From positions 1-20,322 of the IMG/VR virus record IMGVR_UViG_3300044678_001943: DNA of 20,322 bases. One strand, written 5' to 3'. The notes below the pieces were generated by a model. The model ran no database searches and was not told the origin of the DNA. It saw only the letters and a program-made list of their open reading frames with translations. The stretch comes from a virus. Each line of letters starts with the position of its first letter. Within the stretch, counting starts at the first letter, position 1. Below are positions 19,403-20,322 of this stretch, piece after piece. A program made the translations under genes and the position numbers.

Positions 19403-19611
19403 TGACCATGTCGCCGCCATCCCCGCCCAGCCGCCTGCGCCCCGGACGCCGCGGCAGTGACATCCCGCGCTGCGGCATCTGTGCCAAGCCGCTTCGTATC
19501 CAAGATGTCCACGGCCACGACACCCACTACGGCCCCATCTGCCGGGAATGCGGCCCGCATATGCAGAATGCCATCCATGCGCTGGAGATCATCGTAATGC
19601 GTCGCGGATGA
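19402..19611 (+). CDS. Small zinc-ribbon-like protein (69 aa)
   Basis: C-G-I-C and C-R-E-C, 24 residues apart from first Cys to first Cys, form a probable zinc ribbon, with H-G-H-D-T-H between them. GGAGGAGG lies about 9 nt before the ATG at 19402, which shares one base with the terL stop; M at 19408 is an alternative. Zinc-ribbon proteins next to terL often assist packaging or late transcription, but nothing specific is shown. Confidence 0.65.
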   Translation: MTMSPPSPPSRLRPGRRGSDIPRCGICAKPLRIQDVHGHDTHYGPICRECGPHMQNAIHALEIIVMRRG

Positions 19612-19680
19612 CGCCTTAACCCATACGAACGACTGTATTCGCCATTCGCAAACCCCGAACACAAACATCATAAAGCTCAT

Positions 19681-19779
19681 GGCGGTGCGGCGTGGAGCAG
19701 GACACGCAGCCAGACAGTGGTCTGACACAAAATAACAGCAAAATATGTGTCACAGCGGGTGCAAATCCCGCCACCGCCG
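19681..19779 (+). ncRNA. tRNA-like structured element with long variable region
   Basis: GGCGGTG (19681-19687) pairs perfectly with CACCGCC (19772-19778). Two bases later a D-like stem GCGT / ACGC (19690-19693, 19704-19707) encloses GGAGCAGGAC. A T-like arm GCGGG-TGCAAAT-CCCGC (19755-19771) abuts the acceptor 3' strand with no gap, exact tRNA geometry. Between them are CAGAC-AGTG-GTCTG (19711-19724) and TGACACA / TGTGTCA (19723-19729, 19746-19752). No 7-nt anticodon loop with U33 can be formed, so it is a degenerate or non-decoding tRNA-like element. The GGTGCAAATCC piece also recalls the cobalamin-riboswitch core, but the rest does not fit. The surrounding gap 19612-19789 has no convincing gene. 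Confidence 0.4.
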
Positions 19780-19789
19780 CAAACACCTT

Positions 19790-20077
19790 ATGTTCACGCA
19801 AAAAACCAAAACCATCCCCACCGACCTCTACACCGTCAGCGAAGACTTCGACCGCGAGGGCGCCCTCGCCTTCTCCCGCGACCAGGCACCGCCGGCATAC
19901 CTCGCCGTCATGCTTGAGCTGCAGGACCGCATCGCCGACGCCAGCACCTTGGTCGCCACCATGGCCACCGCCAAAGAACCCGGCTACCTCGCCCACGCCG
20001 CCGGCCAGCTCAACGCCTTGCAGGAGCTGTGGGACACCCTCGAGCAGCGCCGCACCGAAGCCTCGCGCTTAGTGTAA
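19790..20077 (+). CDS. Hypothetical phage protein (95 aa)
   Basis: I start at 19790 (M-F-T-Q-K-T-K-T-I-P), after the tRNA-like element. The sequence has L-Y-T-V-S-E-D-F-D-R-E-G-A-L-A-F and a helical C-terminus (A-G-Q-L-N-A-L-Q-E-L-W-D-T-L-E-Q-R-R). No family or ribosome site is recognised. It is isolated between inverted-repeat-bearing intergenic regions containing TGTGTCA/TGACACA, so it may have its own transcription unit. Confidence 0.6.
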   Translation: MFTQKTKTIPTDLYTVSEDFDREGALAFSRDQAPPAYLAVMLELQDRIADASTLVATMATAKEPGYLAHAAGQLNALQELWDTLEQRRTEASRLV

Positions 20078-20086
20078 GGCCATCTT

Positions 20087-20116
20087 TGTCACAAAAGCAC
20101 TGCACACTTTGTGACA
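20087..20116. terminator. Inverted repeat, possible terminator or operator
   Basis: TGTCACAAA (20087-20095) and TTTGTGACA (20108-20116) form a 9-bp perfect inverted repeat with a 12-nt spacer, 10 bp after the stop at 20077. No T-run follows directly. Two 11-bp direct repeats CTCAACCCTCA (20120-20130, 20134-20144) come next, then TTTTTTG. Confidence 0.45.
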
Positions 20117-20153
20117 CAACTCAACCCTCATCTCTCAACCCTCAACTTTTTTG

Positions 20154-20184
20154 CTGGACATTTGTCCAGTAGTCGTTATACTGG
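20154..20184 (+). promoter_or_regulatory. Late promoter overlapped by palindromic operators
   Basis: TGGACA (20155-20160) and TATACT (20177-20182), 16 bp apart, each match the sigma70 consensus at five of six positions. A 16-bp perfect palindrome CTGGACA-TT-TGTCCAG (20154-20169) covers the -35, and CCAGTA / TACTGG (20166-20171, 20179-20184) frames the -10. This is a likely regulated promoter for the gene at 20276. Confidence 0.6.
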
Positions 20185-20188
20185 TAGT

Positions 20189-20249
20189 ATCAAAGTTGAG
20201 CTGTGCCCGCATGGCACACCGGTTTGATCGGACTGGCAGACGCTCTGCC
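20189..20249 (+). promoter_or_regulatory. Structured 5' leader before the next late gene
   Basis: ATCAAA (20189-20194) pairs with TTTGAT (20223-20228) around an inner hairpin TGTGCC-CGCAT-GGCACA (20202-20218). A second hairpin GGCAGA-CGC-TCTGCC follows (20235-20249). The ribosome site GAGAGG is at 20262-20267. A structured leader of about 90 nt is thus present; whether it senses anything is unknown. Confidence 0.4.
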
Positions 20250-20275
20250 TGGTTCCTACTTGAGAGGTAAAGCTC

Positions 20276-20322
20276 ATGGCGACAGATAACGCGGCTCCGG
20301 CCGTAGATGTGGAAGATTTCGA
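20276..20322 (+). CDS. Start of next late gene (truncated by window end)
   Basis: The ATG at 20276 has GAGAGG 8 nt upstream. Fifteen codons are visible, M-A-T-D-N-A-A-P-A-V-D-V-E-D-F, an acidic start. By position after terL it could be a portal or other head gene, but too little is seen to assign it. It has its own promoter, so it likely begins the structural operon. Confidence 0.55.
   Translation, partial: MATDNAAPAVDVEDF

Overview
The window is 20.3 kb of a temperate tailed dsDNA phage (Caudoviricetes-like) with a GC-rich genome, caught in its non-integrated or packaged gene order. An integrase and an attP-like region sit between the end of a late gene on the left and the immunity and early genes on the right. 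In a chromosomal prophage those two sides would be at opposite ends. The host cannot be named from sequence alone. The attP carries a tRNA-Arg(UCU)-like 5' half, many genes use strong AGGAGG-type ribosome sites, and two small lipoproteins have bacterial lipoboxes, so the host is a bacterium and probably diderm.

Layout. (1) 1-1770: the C-terminal part of a large late phage protein, closed by a hairpin terminator. (2) 1822-3363: leftward tyrosine integrase, attP (3' boundary of the tRNA-like block in the anticodon stem, direct-repeat arm sites on both sides), then a 43-codon ORF with its own extended -10 promoter, very strong Shine-Dalgarno and terminator. (3) 3406-5206: immunity and switch region. 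A leftward operon (two hypothetical proteins, a PEGA-type lipoprotein, a 58-aa protein) and a leftward ribbon-helix-helix repressor candidate face a rightward excisionase/MerR-like HTH gene. Arrays of a TGCCAA hexamer repeated every 10 bp lie at the controlling positions. (4) 5211-9635: a tightly overlapped early operon of small proteins, an HTH/HNH-like protein, a C5-cytosine methyltransferase, HTH_39-like and lipoprotein genes, an HNH-AP2 endonuclease and an HTH protein. The methyltransferase is overlapped almost end to end, in the +1 frame, by a second recognisable protein with repeated W-P-T-P motifs. (5) 9800-17671: replication and recombination: HNH protein, a lambda-O-like initiator with origin-like repeats inside the gene, a PD-(D/E)XK protein, a DnaB-type helicase, a second PD-(D/E)XK (resolvase-like) protein, a T7 gp2.5-like SSB, a RecB/Cas4-like exonuclease, an HExxH protein and a run of tiny genes. 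(6) 17658-20322: a perfect 35-bp-arm palindrome marks the early/late border. It is followed by the large terminase, a zinc-ribbon protein, a tRNA-like structure, a small gene, then an operator-rich promoter and structured leader in front of the next late gene, which runs off the window.

How it fits together. The RHH repressor and HTH_17 protein probably form the lysis/lysogeny switch acting through the 10-bp-phased operators. One similar array lies about 8 kb away in front of the helicase gene cluster. Initiator plus DnaB helicase would open and load the origin. The SSB, exonuclease and resolvase form a recombination set with no obvious RecT/Beta, so the SSB may also anneal. The methyltransferase, with no adjacent partner restriction enzyme, probably protects phage DNA. 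The most unusual features are the dual-coded methyltransferase locus, the distributed operator system, the 74-bp palindrome before terL and the 5'-half tRNA attP.
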